A stretch of DNA of 64,000 bases from Bacillota bacterium (GCA_026627385.1 JAPNUR010000005.1:1-64000), one strand, 5' to 3'; counted from the first letter of the stretch, positions 43,771 through 53,835 are shown. Notes: a model not told the origin generated them from the sequence alone. Made by a program: numbers and translations.

Positions 43771-45060
43771 CTACCACAGCGATAACGTGGAGACCAGGGG
43801 CCCCGCCACCGCGCGTGCGACGTCCTCCAAGCGCAGCCAGGGACTAGCAGCCTCCCGCACATCGTCAGCGCTGACCGCGTTTAACGCGTCCTGCACCACA
43901 CCTTGGCTTGGCGGCAGAACTTGGTCGAGGGCATAACGCCCTAGGCGCATCACGCGTGCGTCAGGGGTCTCTTGATTCATGACCCACATGGTTTGCAGCG
44001 CGTTGCGCGTGTGGAGCAATTCGGATTCCGAGGGGCCTTCTTGCGCCAGCCTTTCCACCTCTTCCCTCACACACTGTACTGCATGGACCACGTTTTCGCG
44101 CGACAACCCGAGGGAGATGACGAGATCGCCATGCCCACTGTCAGGCTGATATTGTGCAGCCACCGTATAGACCAGCCCCTCTTCTTCACGAAGCCGTTGC
44201 CATAGCCGGGAACTGTTTTGCCCGCCTAAAATACTGGAAAACACCAGCGTCGCCGCATAGTCCGGATGATACCGGCCCGGCGCTAAGACCCCTAGGGCCA
44301 ACCGTACTTGCTCCCAGTCCAGGTCTAAACGGCGCTCGCCCATAACGCTCGCCGGTGCCGGGAACCCCAATGGGAGCCGCGTCGCCGCGGTGGGTCCCGC
44401 AAATTCGCGAGTGACGAGATCGACCAACGCAGGCGCTGCCCCGCCCGACACGGCGAACACCATGTTGTTGGGTTGGTAATAACTGTGATAAAAGCGGCGG
44501 ACGCTTTCAGGCGTGGCCGCCCGAATGGTATCAGCGGTTCCTAAGACATCATGCGTGTAGGCCGGGTCCTGGTATAACGCCTCCGTAATCAGTAAATCGA
44601 CCACCTCATCCGGATCGTCACGTGTCTCGCGCAGTTCTTCTAGCACCACGTTCTTTTCCCTCTCGAGGTCTTGCGCAGTGAGCCAGGGCTCGCACACCAA
44701 ATCGACCAGCAGGCGGTAGGCGTTCACAGCCTCCCGATCTAGCACGCGCGCGTAATAACAGGTATATTCGCGGGTTGTAAAGGCGTTCACATCTGCTCCT
44801 AAGCGGTCCATTTCTTCGGCAATGGCCCGAAAATCACGGGAACCCGCCCCTTTAAACACCAGATGTTCCAATAAATGCGCATGCCCCCACTCAGCGGGTG
44901 ATTCGTGTCGGCTCCCCACTCCCACAAAAAAAGCCAGAGCGGTGGTTCCCACCGACGGCACATCGTCATAAGTCACCGTCATTCCCGATGCCAAGTGCGT
45001 CAACTGGTCGATACCGTGACCCCTCCCATGACCCGCCGTGTACCCACGACTTTCGCGCAT
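43771..45060 (-). CDS. M16 family zinc peptidase (MlpA/YmxG-like)
   Basis: A 429-residue single-domain-pair insulinase-type peptidase. The inverted zinc motif HLLEH is in the N-terminal domain (GHAHLLEHLVFKG), and the downstream glutamate lies in the ALNAFTTREYTCYYA-ExxxE region (VLEELRETRDDPDEVVD). In Bacillus mlpA precedes ymxH and the spoVF operon. The ATG at 45060 has only a weak site; a GGGAGGGG at codon 12-14 is not followed by a standard start at good spacing, so the true start is uncertain. Confidence 0.93.
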   Translation of the reverse strand: MRESRGYTAGHGRGHGIDQLTHLASGMTVTYDDVPSVGTTALAFFVGVGSRHESPAEWGHAHLLEHLVFKGAGSRDFRAIAEEMDRLGADVNAFTTREYTCYYARVLDREAVNAYRLLVDLVCEPWLTAQDLEREKNVVLEELRETRDDPDEVVDLLITEALYQDPAYTHDVLGTADTIRAATPESVRRFYHSYYQPNNMVFAVSGGAAPALVDLVTREFAGPTAATRLPLGFPAPASVMGERRLDLDWEQVRLALGVLAPGRYHPDYAATLVFSSILGGQNSSRLWQRLREEEGLVYTVAAQYQPDSGHGDLVISLGLSRENVVHAVQCVREEVERLAQEGPSESELLHTRNALQTMWVMNQETPDARVMRLGRYALDQVLPPSQGVVQDALNAVSADDVREAASPWLRLEDVARAVAGPLVSTLSLW

Positions 45061-45327
45061 GAGTATATCACACTCGCGCTAGCTATCCCAGATGGTCACG
45101 ATGGGGGCACTTGCCGCTATGCGAGGATTTTGAACAGGTCTTTGACCAAAAGGACACACGAAACACATGCCTGGGCTGTCAGAGGGCGACCCCGGCCGCC
45201 GGCATCTGCATTGTGTGTCCCGGAATAAATACTTTGCCGTTACCGCGATGTTCGCGACTCAGCAGGAGGCCTCCGAGTGTTCGGTGCCGATATCGTCGTT
45301 TTCTAAAACCCGGTTGACGCACAGTGA
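45061..45327. other. Gap between beta-helix and M16 genes
   Basis: No gene is supported here. A minus-strand open frame (to 45179) overlaps the end of the beta-helix gene but lacks a start with a ribosome site. No strong terminator is visible after the beta-helix stop, which is unexpected for such a long gene. Confidence 0.4.
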
Positions 45328-47985
45328 CTACATCACAGGCTCCGACAGCACCGGCGCTACGGACACATTGCCGCTCAGGTTGGGGGGAACCTCGGCGACG
45401 CCCCACCAGTTATCCGGCAACGCCATTGGCGACAGGCTGTTGTTATCCACCGCGGTGAGATTGTCGATTATGTTGTTGTAGGCGAACGTCATCGTCACCG
45501 GGTCACTAAAAATCGCCAAACCTACACCCCACCGCGCTACTGTATTGCCGGAACCGGCCCATTGAATCGCGGCGGAGACACCGGTTTGCCCCAAAACCAC
45601 GCCTTCCGACAACCCGTCAACCGGTCCCTGGATGCGATTGTTGTTGACAACCACCTCAAAGGTCACCCCGTCCACCTGGGACCAGATCCAAATACCACGG
45701 GCTACCGCTAGAGGCGTTTGAGGCACCGGTTCCACGAGATTGTCAACGATCACCAGATGATTCATTGCCTCCCCAGTCACTGTCGCCGTGATCTCAACAC
45801 CGGTTGCGCTTCCGGCAATGCGGTTGGCTTGGATCGTCACCCCTGCAGTATCTTGCAACAAGATACCGGTGTTCCCACCGTTCACCAAATTGTTCAAAGC
45901 CGCCCCGCCCGCGCCAGCGACCCAGCGGATGCCCGCTCCGGATTCGTTATCACCGCCGTTGACCACGCTGTTCGTCACGGTAACTTGACTCGCCTGCCCA
46001 CCCAAAATCTCGTTGCCCATGGAGAGTCCAAACCGGCTAAACTGGTTGACGGCCACGTCGTCAACGCTCCCCGACGCGCCGGCCGTCCACAGAATACCGA
46101 TGGCCCCCCCGACCGTCTGCAAGCTGACAATTTGTATCCCCGTTAATGAGGTCGCCGGATGAGTTCCGACCCAAATTCCGGCACCGTCGCTCGGTGCTGA
46201 TACGATCAGCGATTGCAGGTTGACCCCATCTGCTTGAACCGTTACCTTGGCTGCCGGTGTCTGCGCCAAGTTCGGTTGAATCGTTGCCGGTTCCGCCACC
46301 GATACCGATGCCACCGTGACCTGCGGCACGCTCACCGTGACATTTTCCACAAAGGTGCCGAAGGCTAAGCCAATCGAGTCTCCCGGCGATGCCGCGGCCA
46401 AGGCCGCCCTAATCCATGGATAGCCGACGCCGGTGGTCAGGTTCAGGACCGGAGAAAATCCGAAACCCTCGGTTAGGGCTAAAGGCGGTACAAACTCGAG
46501 CCACGAGTCCACCCCGTTCGATACGGGCAACCCTTGATTGGTCGGGTTAAACGTGTTGGACGAGGCCGTCGGTCCCGCGGGCGTGCCCCACCAGTTATTC
46601 TGGGCATCCTCCACGAAGACACTGGCGTTATTGGCATTGACCACAGCGTAACCCGTCACGCCCGAGGAAGCTTGGGGCACCGCCAACATTCCCCATGCGT
46701 TAAACGCTAGCGTGTTGCCTGAATTGTTGTAGGTCGGCATGGTATCCGGCGCCCATGACGCCGTATTATTAATGAAGACGGGATCTTCTCCCACGTAGGC
46801 GTCATTGACGAATCCGGCCACATGGTTGCCCACGGCACGGTTTTGTTGTCCGTCCCAAATTAAAATCCCGTCGACTGGTTGACCGGTAATCGCCGTCACC
46901 ACCGCCGTCCCGTTGACCGTCACCGAGGTGGTAGCCACCGTCGTGGTACCGACAATGGTATTAGCCCAAATCACATTTTGGGAACTCGCTGCCGGAGTTT
47001 GTCCGCTAGGCACGTTAAACTGCGGCCCCAATTCCATACCGGCGGAACCGGCTAAAATACTGTTATGCGCCACAACGCCGCCGGACGCTCCGTGCAGCGA
47101 AATCCCGTTGTCGTTGGCCACCAGCGAATTATATTCCGCCGTCCATTGGGCTTCGGGCGCGTGGGGGTCGAGCCAGGTCCCGGAGACATTCCAAGGTGAA
47201 GAAAAAAGGGCAATATTGTTGCGCCGAATGGTTAAACCAGTTAGGCCGCCGGCCGCAATACCGAATTGCGCCACAGGTGTCAGCGTCTGTGCCGGATCGC
47301 CGACGAGAAGGTTTTCCTCCACCACGACCGTCAAAACCCCGGGGGTTAAGCCGCCCGCCATTAAGTCGACCGCCACGTGACCTGCATATTGTGACAATTG
47401 GTTGTTGACGATAGCGACCGTCTGCATGCCTGCCGTCGCCTTAATTTCCATTCCGTGCACCGACGCCTGACCAATCGCGTCCGGGACCTCAATGGATTGC
47501 ACCCGATTATTCGCTAAGGTTCCCGAACTATTAATATAGGCGATACCAGACCACTGCCCGGTGGCCAAACCGGCGGTGGTCAGCGAGGCGCCAGAAACCG
47601 TCAAATACATGAGCGTAACCGATCCGCCGCTATCTTGTACGCCAACGATGGCCGCCGTTTGCCCCACGTTGTCATCAAAAAAATAGCCCGTGTAGTCCTC
47701 CGTCAAATTGGCCGTCAGCGATGCCGGCCGAATCACCGTCGGAGCAGCTGGGTCTGAACTACCGACCAAAGTCAAGGCGTTGGGCGCAGCATAGGTAATG
47801 GTAATTTGTTCCGCATAAGTCCCCGCAGCAATGATAATCACAACCGGACCCTGGGGCAAATACGTCGTCTCTGCCAGGTTGACCGCATGCTGAATGGTCA
47901 AAAATGGTGCCGCTGTCGAAGTGCCGGCGTTTTGATCGCTCCCGCTGGGGGAGACATACAGTGTCGTCTCGATCTCAGATGTCAT
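45328..47985 (-). CDS. Large right-handed beta-helix protein, DUF1565-type start
   Basis: An 885-residue protein built almost wholly of parallel beta-helix coils. It opens with the DUF1565/NosD-type start LYVSPSGSDQNAGTSTAAPF then LTIQHAVNLAE, and continues with many coils of the type NNxI...NxxxG (SGGVVAHNSILAGSAG, GVTIQANRIAGSATGVE). Two blocks each end in a related NNWWGTPAG or DNWWGVAEV motif, suggesting an internal duplication. No signal peptide, membrane segment or wall anchor is present. That fits a mother-cell protein deposited on the spore more than a secreted enzyme. The ATG at 47985 has GGGAGG 11 nt upstream in the loop of an inverted repeat. No catalytic residues can be named. Confidence 0.9.
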   Translation of the reverse strand: MTSEIETTLYVSPSGSDQNAGTSTAAPFLTIQHAVNLAETTYLPQGPVVIIIAAGTYAEQITITYAAPNALTLVGSSDPAAPTVIRPASLTANLTEDYTGYFFDDNVGQTAAIVGVQDSGGSVTLMYLTVSGASLTTAGLATGQWSGIAYINSSGTLANNRVQSIEVPDAIGQASVHGMEIKATAGMQTVAIVNNQLSQYAGHVAVDLMAGGLTPGVLTVVVEENLLVGDPAQTLTPVAQFGIAAGGLTGLTIRRNNIALFSSPWNVSGTWLDPHAPEAQWTAEYNSLVANDNGISLHGASGGVVAHNSILAGSAGMELGPQFNVPSGQTPAASSQNVIWANTIVGTTTVATTSVTVNGTAVVTAITGQPVDGILIWDGQQNRAVGNHVAGFVNDAYVGEDPVFINNTASWAPDTMPTYNNSGNTLAFNAWGMLAVPQASSGVTGYAVVNANNASVFVEDAQNNWWGTPAGPTASSNTFNPTNQGLPVSNGVDSWLEFVPPLALTEGFGFSPVLNLTTGVGYPWIRAALAAASPGDSIGLAFGTFVENVTVSVPQVTVASVSVAEPATIQPNLAQTPAAKVTVQADGVNLQSLIVSAPSDGAGIWVGTHPATSLTGIQIVSLQTVGGAIGILWTAGASGSVDDVAVNQFSRFGLSMGNEILGGQASQVTVTNSVVNGGDNESGAGIRWVAGAGGAALNNLVNGGNTGILLQDTAGVTIQANRIAGSATGVEITATVTGEAMNHLVIVDNLVEPVPQTPLAVARGIWIWSQVDGVTFEVVVNNNRIQGPVDGLSEGVVLGQTGVSAAIQWAGSGNTVARWGVGLAIFSDPVTMTFAYNNIIDNLTAVDNNSLSPMALPDNWWGVAEVPPNLSGNVSVAPVLSEPVM

Positions 47986-48025
47986 GATACGAACGGCCTC
48001 CCTTATGCGTGGTCGTTCGTATCAT
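47984..48025 (-). promoter_or_regulatory. 12-bp inverted repeat enclosing the ribosome site of the beta-helix gene
   Basis: ATGATACGAACG (minus strand 48025-48014) and CGTTCGTATCAT (47995-47984) are perfectly complementary and enclose an 18-nt loop with GGGAGG. The 3' arm includes the first two bases of the start codon. As RNA this would block translation; as DNA it is a palindromic operator. A CATATGATA box (sigma-K -10 like, 48028-48020) overlaps the outer arm. Confidence 0.7.
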
Positions 48026-48239
48026 ATGTGGCCTTGGCAATTTGTTATAGTTCGGTCAGAATCCCCCACCACCGTGAAGGCCGAGCCAATAACGCCGTCA
48101 AATCCCCGGAGCGGCCCATCGTCAAGGCGGCGTTATGTTCAACGCCAACCTCAGCACGGTCCCTGGCTGAACTGGGACATGGGAATACCCGGGCGCTATA
48201 CCCAAGCTCAGCGATTGTTGTGTCCAGGCAACAAATTCC

Positions 48240-48974
48240 CTACTCATCAGTGCGCGGCGTGCCCATTTTCAGCAACTCACTGATTGTGACCAATGCATAG
48301 CCTTGCCGGTGTAGGCCATCAATGATCCGATTCAAGGCCACGACGGTGCGATCGGTGGGATGCATGAGCACAATCGCGCCCGGGACGCTGCGGGCTAGCA
48401 CCTTATTCACCATGTAGTCCACCGACGAGGACGGCCGCCAATCAATGGTGTCGATCGTCCACATCACCAGGGTCATGTGGAGCGCCTGCACGGCTCTCAG
48501 CACCGTTTGATTAAATTCGCCATACGGTGGGGCATACACGGTCGGGGTCATCCCCACAATACCATGCACGACCTGGTTGGTGTTCCCAATATCGCGTATA
48601 AGCTGAGCTTCCCCCATCTGATTTGGGTGCTGGTGATTCCAACCGTGATTGCCGATTTCGTCACCCGCTTGCACCATCTCCCGGACCAACTGGGGATGGG
48701 TTTTGGCCCATACCCCGCCGACCATGAAGGTCGCCACCGCATGATGCTCCGCCAGATCGCGGATTAATCCCGGTACATACTCGGTTCCCCATACGACGTT
48801 AATGGTCAGCGCCATGGCCCGTTTAGCGGTTTCTACGCGGTAGACCGCCAACGGTGGGCGCCCCGTAGCATGAAGCACTCGCGGATTGACTAGCCAGGCT
48901 GCCAGAATGAGGCCAATGACCAGTAGCACCAGCCGGACCGCCGGCGACCGCAGCGAAATTACATGAATGCGCAT
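48240..48974 (-). CDS. ylxY: YlxY-type polysaccharide deacetylase homologue
   Basis: A 244-residue NodB-fold protein with an N-terminal membrane segment (about 14-30). Conserved motifs include NHGWNHQHP (metal His pair), YAPPYGEF and IVLMHPT. The first motif reads LTINVVWG: the position of the usual catalytic Asp in TFDxxWG is Asn, so deacetylase activity is doubtful. In Bacillus ylxY lies between pnp and mlpA, as here. The start at 48974 has modest support. Confidence 0.88.
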   Translation of the reverse strand: MRIHVISLRSPAVRLVLLVIGLILAAWLVNPRVLHATGRPPLAVYRVETAKRAMALTINVVWGTEYVPGLIRDLAEHHAVATFMVGGVWAKTHPQLVREMVQAGDEIGNHGWNHQHPNQMGEAQLIRDIGNTNQVVHGIVGMTPTVYAPPYGEFNQTVLRAVQALHMTLVMWTIDTIDWRPSSSVDYMVNKVLARSVPGAIVLMHPTDRTVVALNRIIDGLHRQGYALVTISELLKMGTPRTDE

Positions 48975-49029
48975 CGTACTCCCCCATGGTTCCCTATGAT
49001 AGCCAAGCCCTGGGTAGAACGTCCAGCCC

Positions 49030-50145
49030 TTATGACCCAGATTGCGGCTTATGCTTCAGCACGGCCCCCGGGCTGTGCCCCGTAAAGAACTCTTTGAGCA
49101 CCAATTCGGCTGGCTTGTTGCGAATGGTATAGCCATTGTCGCGCGGCCCTCCCTGCCAATCAGGGTTGGAGGGATTAGCCCACCAAAACCACATAATCCC
49201 CCGTAGCCAGGGACGTTGCCAAATACTTTCGAACGTGGCTAAATAGAGTTTTTGTTGTAAGGCCAGGTTGACCGGTTTTCGCGGATACCAAGTACCCGGG
49301 GTAGCCGCTGCGCCTTCTTCAGACGGGTAACCCAGTTCCGTGATGAGAAAGGGCTTTTGCGCCAATCCGGTCTGAACGCGCCAGGCCTCGATGGTGTCAG
49401 CCACCTGGTTCCAGCTGGCGACAAGCGTCGCCACGGACGGATTAGCTTGACTACTTAAGGGGAAATAGGCATCCACGCCCACCATGTTGAGGGCTGGCCA
49501 AAATGTCACCTGTTGGTAGTCGGGATAATCAGCGCCATACGTAATCGGGCCGTGGTAATAGCGCCGTGCAATCTGAATGGCGTGAATCCAGTAGGGCCGA
49601 TAGGCTGGATTGTGGTCCAGGGAATCGAATTCATCACCAATGGAAAACAAATCTGCATGGTCTTGGGCGGCTAACTTGGCGTAGTGGGCCAGGTACACAT
49701 CGAAACTGCGAAACCACGCCGGGACTGAGGTCGGATGAAACAATGCTTGCCACCCACTGCCTTGAAACGAGTTGACAAACGGGTTCAAAAAGACGCGCAT
49801 TCCCTCGTGATGCGCCCATTGAATCAATGTGGTGACACTCGCATCCGTGGGGGTCTTTTGGGGGCTGGGGCGAATGACGGTCGATTGGTTCGTCTGCTGA
49901 AACCAGGCCACCTGGATGGCCAGCCAGGTCACGCCGTCGTTGTGGAGCTGGACAATGGATTGTCGCACCTGGGGTGAATCAAAGACGGAGGGATTGTACC
50001 CCGCCTCCGTCATGCCCTTCATGCGTGCACTAAAGGGAGGTTGCGGAAGCGCGGGTCCAGGCATTGATTGGGGGCCCGGACCGCCGCAGCTCGATACCGC
50101 GAATACGAGCCCCGCCAAACCGAGGATCACGACGCCTCGTCGCAT
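49030..50145 (-). CDS. Lipoprotein with GH113-like glycoside hydrolase domain
   Basis: A 371-residue lipoprotein. The signal peptide ends in a lipobox (FAVSSCGG, Cys near 20), followed by a Pro-rich linker and a TIM-barrel resembling GH113 mannanase-type hydrolases. Likely catalytic glutamates are in SIGDEFDSL (acid/base) and LITELGYPSEEG (nucleophile); GVDAYFPL and MWFWWANPSNPDW are also typical. It would sit on the outer face of the membrane. The substrate (mannan or a wall or spore glycan) is not clear. It lies between nfo and ylxY as a likely insertion in the core order. Confidence 0.85.
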   Translation of the reverse strand: MRRGVVILGLAGLVFAVSSCGGPGPQSMPGPALPQPPFSARMKGMTEAGYNPSVFDSPQVRQSIVQLHNDGVTWLAIQVAWFQQTNQSTVIRPSPQKTPTDASVTTLIQWAHHEGMRVFLNPFVNSFQGSGWQALFHPTSVPAWFRSFDVYLAHYAKLAAQDHADLFSIGDEFDSLDHNPAYRPYWIHAIQIARRYYHGPITYGADYPDYQQVTFWPALNMVGVDAYFPLSSQANPSVATLVASWNQVADTIEAWRVQTGLAQKPFLITELGYPSEEGAAATPGTWYPRKPVNLALQQKLYLATFESIWQRPWLRGIMWFWWANPSNPDWQGGPRDNGYTIRNKPAELVLKEFFTGHSPGAVLKHKPQSGS

Positions 50146-50190
50146 AGTGCTCCCCCCTGTTCAAGGAGAGTGTGCCCGCGGCGTCGCTAA

Positions 50191-51039
50191 TCATGCGTCG
50201 ACTTTCACGAGTTGCTGGAACCCCGACACCACCGCGATATCCTGCAAACGTTGGCTAACATCTCGTCCCGGGGTTTCCAAAATTAAGGGGATATCCGCGT
50301 CATTTGCCCAGCTCAGGATCGCGTAGAGCGCCTCCCGCGTGAGCTGACCGGCCAACAAATGGGTATGACGGTCCCGCCGCGCACCTACAGGATAGGCGCT
50401 GTCATTTAAATGGATGCCCTTGACACAGGAGAGGCCAACCGTCCCATCAATATGTTTCAGGAGTGCGCGAACATCACGAGACGACGCTAACGCGTAGCCC
50501 CGAGCCATGGCATGCGCAGTATCCAGCATCATCCCCACACGCCGCGGAGCACCAATGGCGTCAAACATAGCGGCCAATTCTTCAAACGTATCGCCTAATT
50601 CCTTCCCTTGGCCAGCGGTGTTCTCCAAGAGAATATGTCCCGGCACTGCCAGCATAGCCTGGACGGTCGCCGTCAGGGCATCCAACGATTCGGCTCGGCT
50701 GGCCCCATGTTGCCAATGGCCTGGGTGTAAGACAACGTAGCGCCCTGAAAGCCGCCGCGCCCGCCGCATTTCCTGGCTCAGCACGCTCATGGCGCGCTCG
50801 CGCTTGGCCTCTTCGACTGACGCGGGATTGACAAAATAGGGGGCATGAATATAGACGCTATCAATATGATGCTGTTGAAGCAGCTGGCGCAACGCGTTAG
50901 GTGGTGGCAACACGCCGCTCTGTCCCCCTACCGGGTTCCGGCTAAACCACTGCAACGCACGAAGGCCGGCTTGACCGGCCTCACTCACTGTGTATTCATA
51001 GCCTGGGGCTTGGGACAGCTGGGCCCCAAGTCGAATCAT
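50191..51039 (-). CDS. nfo: Endonuclease IV (Nfo)
   Basis: A 282-residue AP endonuclease of the TIM-barrel family 2 that cuts abasic sites in DNA repair. Metal-site motifs appear in order: [55 protein letters not shown] and LILETPG. Length equals the family. The ATG overlaps the pnp stop (ATGA), so it is translationally coupled to pnp. Confidence 0.95.
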   Translation of the reverse strand: MIRLGAQLSQAPGYEYTVSEAGQAGLRALQWFSRNPVGGQSGVLPPPNALRQLLQQHHIDSVYIHAPYFVNPASVEEAKRERAMSVLSQEMRRARRLSGRYVVLHPGHWQHGASRAESLDALTATVQAMLAVPGHILLENTAGQGKELGDTFEELAAMFDAIGAPRRVGMMLDTAHAMARGYALASSRDVRALLKHIDGTVGLSCVKGIHLNDSAYPVGARRDRHTHLLAGQLTREALYAILSWANDADIPLILETPGRDVSQRLQDIAVVSGFQQLVKVDA

Positions 51040-53249
51040 CGGCCCTCGCGTCGCGGACCTGACCGCCGGGCGGGGTGTTTGCCCGCGCGCTCCTGTCGAC
51101 CCAACCGGGCGTGCTCATGGTCGCCGCTCGCCACCGCCGTCTCCAGTCCTTCCGGCCTCGGCACCACATCTTTATGGGACAAGTTGATCCGCCCCATGTT
51201 GTCGATTTCCACCACTTTAACTTGGATGAGATCACCCGGTTGTACGGCATCTTCGACTTTGGCGACCCGTTGGTGGGACAACTGTGAAATGTGTACCAGA
51301 CCTTCCTTGCCGGGCAAAATTTCCACGAAGGCGCCGAAATTCATGAGCCGGGTGACGCGACCGGTATACACCTGCCCCACCTCAACCGTGCGGGTCAACT
51401 CCTGAATCATTTCCATCGCCCGCTGTCCGGCTTCCTGATTGACGGCAGCAATGTAAATGGTCCCGTCGTCTTGAATGTCGATGTCGACCTTCTTCTCCCC
51501 GACCTTGGTGGAATCAATAATTTTGTTGATGGTCTTGCCTCCGGGACCAATGACTTCGCGAATCTTCTCAGGATCAATGTGGAGCGTCATGATGCGCGGG
51601 GCATAAGGCGACAAGTGGGCGCGCGGCGCCGGAATGACCTCCAGCATCCGATCAAGAATGTAGAGCCGCGCCTCCCGAGCCTGCATCAGGGCTTCTTCTA
51701 AGATTTCGCGCGCCAAGCCATGAATCTTGATGTCCATCTGGATGGCGGTAATGCCATCCCGCGTGCCGGCCACTTTGAAGTCCATATCGCCCAAAAAGTC
51801 TTCCAGCCCCTGAATGTCGGTCAAAATCGCGTAACCGCTCTCGTCTTTCACGAGCCCCATGGCGACACCGGCCACCGGTGCCTTAATGGGTACGCCCCCG
51901 TCCATCAAGGCCAAGGTGCTGCCACAAACTGACGCCATGGAACTCGAACCGTTCGATTCCAAAATATCGGACACCAGGCGCAGGGCATAGGGAAATTCCG
52001 CTTCTGACGGGATTACCGGTTCCAACGCCCGTTCCGCCAAGGCCCCATGCCCAATGGCCCGCCGGTTGGGCCCCCGCATAGGACCAGTTTCCCCGGTGGC
52101 AAACGGCGGAAAGTTGTAATGATGCATATAGCGTTTGGATTCTTCTTCGCCAATGCCGTCTAACATCTGCTGGTCCGATAACGGGCCTAAGGTCATGGCG
52201 GTGAGCGCCTGGGTTTGTCCGCGGGTAAAAAGGCCCGTCCCATGGACACGAGGCAACACCCCGACTTCGATGGTCAGCGGGCGAATCTCGGTGAAGCTGC
52301 GACCGTCGGGCCGAATTTTCTCGTGAATGATGGCGTAGCGCACGACCTGTTTCAGCTGCTTTTTCAAGACCTGGGGTATGAGGTCAACTTCGTCCGGGAA
52401 TTCCTCCTGTAGCACCCCCTCCACTTCTTGGTTAACGGCAGCAATTTGGGCCTCCCGGGTTTCCTTGTCGGCAGCCCGCATGGCTGCCTTCAAGCGGTCT
52501 TCCGCCAGCTCGTGGCAACGGGCGACGAGCGCCTCGGACGGCAAAAACAAGGGGTATTCCCCTTTGGGCTTCCCGGCTTTGGCTTGAAAGGCGCGAATGC
52601 CCGCAATGACACGGCGTATCTCCTCGTGGCCAAACAAAATAGCGTCGAGCATCACTTGCTCCGGAACAATTTGCGCGCCCGCTTCGATCATCAAAATAGC
52701 ATCGTCCGTCCCGGCAATCATCAACTTCAGTTGACTCTTGCTCGACTCGGCAGAGGTCGGGTTAATGACAAAGCGTCCCTCCACTAAGCCAACCTCAACC
52801 GCCCCAATGGGCCCCTCAAACGGAATGTCGCTCAACGTGAGGGCTGCCGAAGCGCCTACCATCGCACACACCTCGGGGGACGCGTCAAAGTCGACGGAGA
52901 GCACGCTGGCCACCACATGTACATCATTGCGGAACCCTTCGGGAAACAACGGGCGGATCGGCCGATCGGTCAGACGCGCCGCCAAAATCGCCCGCTCGCT
53001 CGGGCGCCCTTCGCGCTTAATATAGCCGCCAGGGATTTTTCCCACCGAGTACATGCGCTCTTCAAAGTCTACGGTTAACGGGAAAAAATCAATCCCCAGG
53101 CGCGGGGCCTTGGATGCCACGGCGGTCACTAACACCACCGTCTCCCCGTAGTGTACGACCACCGCGCCGTTGGCCTGCCGCGCCATGCGGCCGGTTTCCA
53201 AGGTCATGATCCGTCCGCCGACCACTATCTCTTGTGTCTGGATTTCCAT
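51036..53249 (-). CDS. pnp: Polynucleotide phosphorylase
   Basis: A 737-residue 3'-5' phosphorolytic exoribonuclease. Two RNase PH domains (first with [20 protein letters not shown]; second with [13 protein letters not shown] and [20 protein letters not shown] in part), then a KH domain ([12 protein letters not shown]) and an S1 domain ([20 protein letters not shown]). The C-terminus is a short basic tail. The ATG at 53249 follows TAGGGGGA. It is separated from rpsO by a hairpin terminator and is followed by the coupled nfo. Confidence 0.97.
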   Translation of the reverse strand: MEIQTQEIVVGGRIMTLETGRMARQANGAVVVHYGETVVLVTAVASKAPRLGIDFFPLTVDFEERMYSVGKIPGGYIKREGRPSERAILAARLTDRPIRPLFPEGFRNDVHVVASVLSVDFDASPEVCAMVGASAALTLSDIPFEGPIGAVEVGLVEGRFVINPTSAESSKSQLKLMIAGTDDAILMIEAGAQIVPEQVMLDAILFGHEEIRRVIAGIRAFQAKAGKPKGEYPLFLPSEALVARCHELAEDRLKAAMRAADKETREAQIAAVNQEVEGVLQEEFPDEVDLIPQVLKKQLKQVVRYAIIHEKIRPDGRSFTEIRPLTIEVGVLPRVHGTGLFTRGQTQALTAMTLGPLSDQQMLDGIGEEESKRYMHHYNFPPFATGETGPMRGPNRRAIGHGALAERALEPVIPSEAEFPYALRLVSDILESNGSSSMASVCGSTLALMDGGVPIKAPVAGVAMGLVKDESGYAILTDIQGLEDFLGDMDFKVAGTRDGITAIQMDIKIHGLAREILEEALMQAREARLYILDRMLEVIPAPRAHLSPYAPRIMTLHIDPEKIREVIGPGGKTINKIIDSTKVGEKKVDIDIQDDGTIYIAAVNQEAGQRAMEMIQELTRTVEVGQVYTGRVTRLMNFGAFVEILPGKEGLVHISQLSHQRVAKVEDAVQPGDLIQVKVVEIDNMGRINLSHKDVVPRPEGLETAVASGDHEHARLGRQERAGKHPARRSGPRREGR

Positions 53250-53295
53250 ATGTTCCCCCTACTTTACCATCTGGTCACAGCCCGCCTCTTGAAGA

Positions 53296-53318
53296 AAAGA
53301 GCGGGAGATTCCCGCTCT
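53296..53318 (-). terminator. rpsO-pnp intergenic terminator hairpin
   Basis: On the minus strand GAGCGGGA-ATC-TCCCGCTC followed by TTTTCTTC begins within the rpsO stop codon. It would partly end rpsO transcripts and reduce or regulate readthrough into pnp, and may be an RNase target as known for rpsO-pnp in other bacteria. Confidence 0.82.
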
Positions 53319-53586
53319 ATCGACGCAAGCCGAGCCGTTGTATGACCGAATGGTAGCGCTCGCTATCTTTTTCTCTTAGATAGTTTAGCAGTGCACGGCG
53401 GTGCCCCACCATCTTTAATAGTCCCCGGCGGGAATGATGGTCCTTTTTATGTGTTTTCAGGTGCTCGGTCAGTTCCGCAATGCGTTCTGTTAATAACGCA
53501 ATTTGCACCTCCGGCGACCCCGTGTCCGATTCATGCAGCCGATAAGCCGCAATGATGGCCTGCTTCTTCTCTTCTTGGAGGGCCAT
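53317..53586 (-). CDS. rpsO: Ribosomal protein S15
   Basis: An 89-residue small-subunit protein, full length for the family. It shows the diagnostic [35 protein letters not shown] and the C-terminal [16 protein letters not shown]. The ATG at 53586 follows GGGAGG. It precedes pnp, as in most bacteria. Confidence 0.98.
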   Translation of the reverse strand: MALQEEKKQAIIAAYRLHESDTGSPEVQIALLTERIAELTEHLKTHKKDHHSRRGLLKMVGHRRALLNYLREKDSERYHSVIQRLGLRR

Positions 53587-53609
53587 CGTCTTGACCTCCC
53601 TTCTGCTGA

Positions 53610-53807
53610 CTAATGCAGTGGAATGGAAATGGGTTCATCCTCCGCCAACAAGGACAACAAGGCATCCTGGTAAGCTTGCACAGCAGGTTGCGGAACTCCC
53701 GCCCGTCGATAGAGCTCTTCGAGTTCACTCTGCAACCGTTTAAACTGCCCTGTCACACAAATTGCCGAGACTTTGGCGACCATTTGTTGCCAAGTGTCAG
53801 ACTGCAC
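53610..53807 (-). CDS. Small helical protein of unknown function upstream of rpsO
   Basis: A predicted 65-residue protein, mostly helical ([36 protein letters not shown]). I do not recognise it. The GTG at 53807 follows GGGGGG at 7 nt spacing, and the promoter at 53836-53865 would make an upstream ATG at 53861 untranscribed. It stands 23 nt before rpsO and may be cotranscribed with it. Existence is fairly likely, function unknown. Confidence 0.65.
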   Translation of the reverse strand: MQSDTWQQMVAKVSAICVTGQFKRLQSELEELYRRAGVPQPAVQAYQDALLSLLAEDEPISIPLH

Positions 53808-53835
53808 AAATACGCCCCCCATCCACAGACGCTTT

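Noticed and set aside
45179-45406. 75-codon minus-strand frame overlapping the end of the beta-helix gene
   Set aside because: No ribosome site, wrong-frame overlap with a secure gene.
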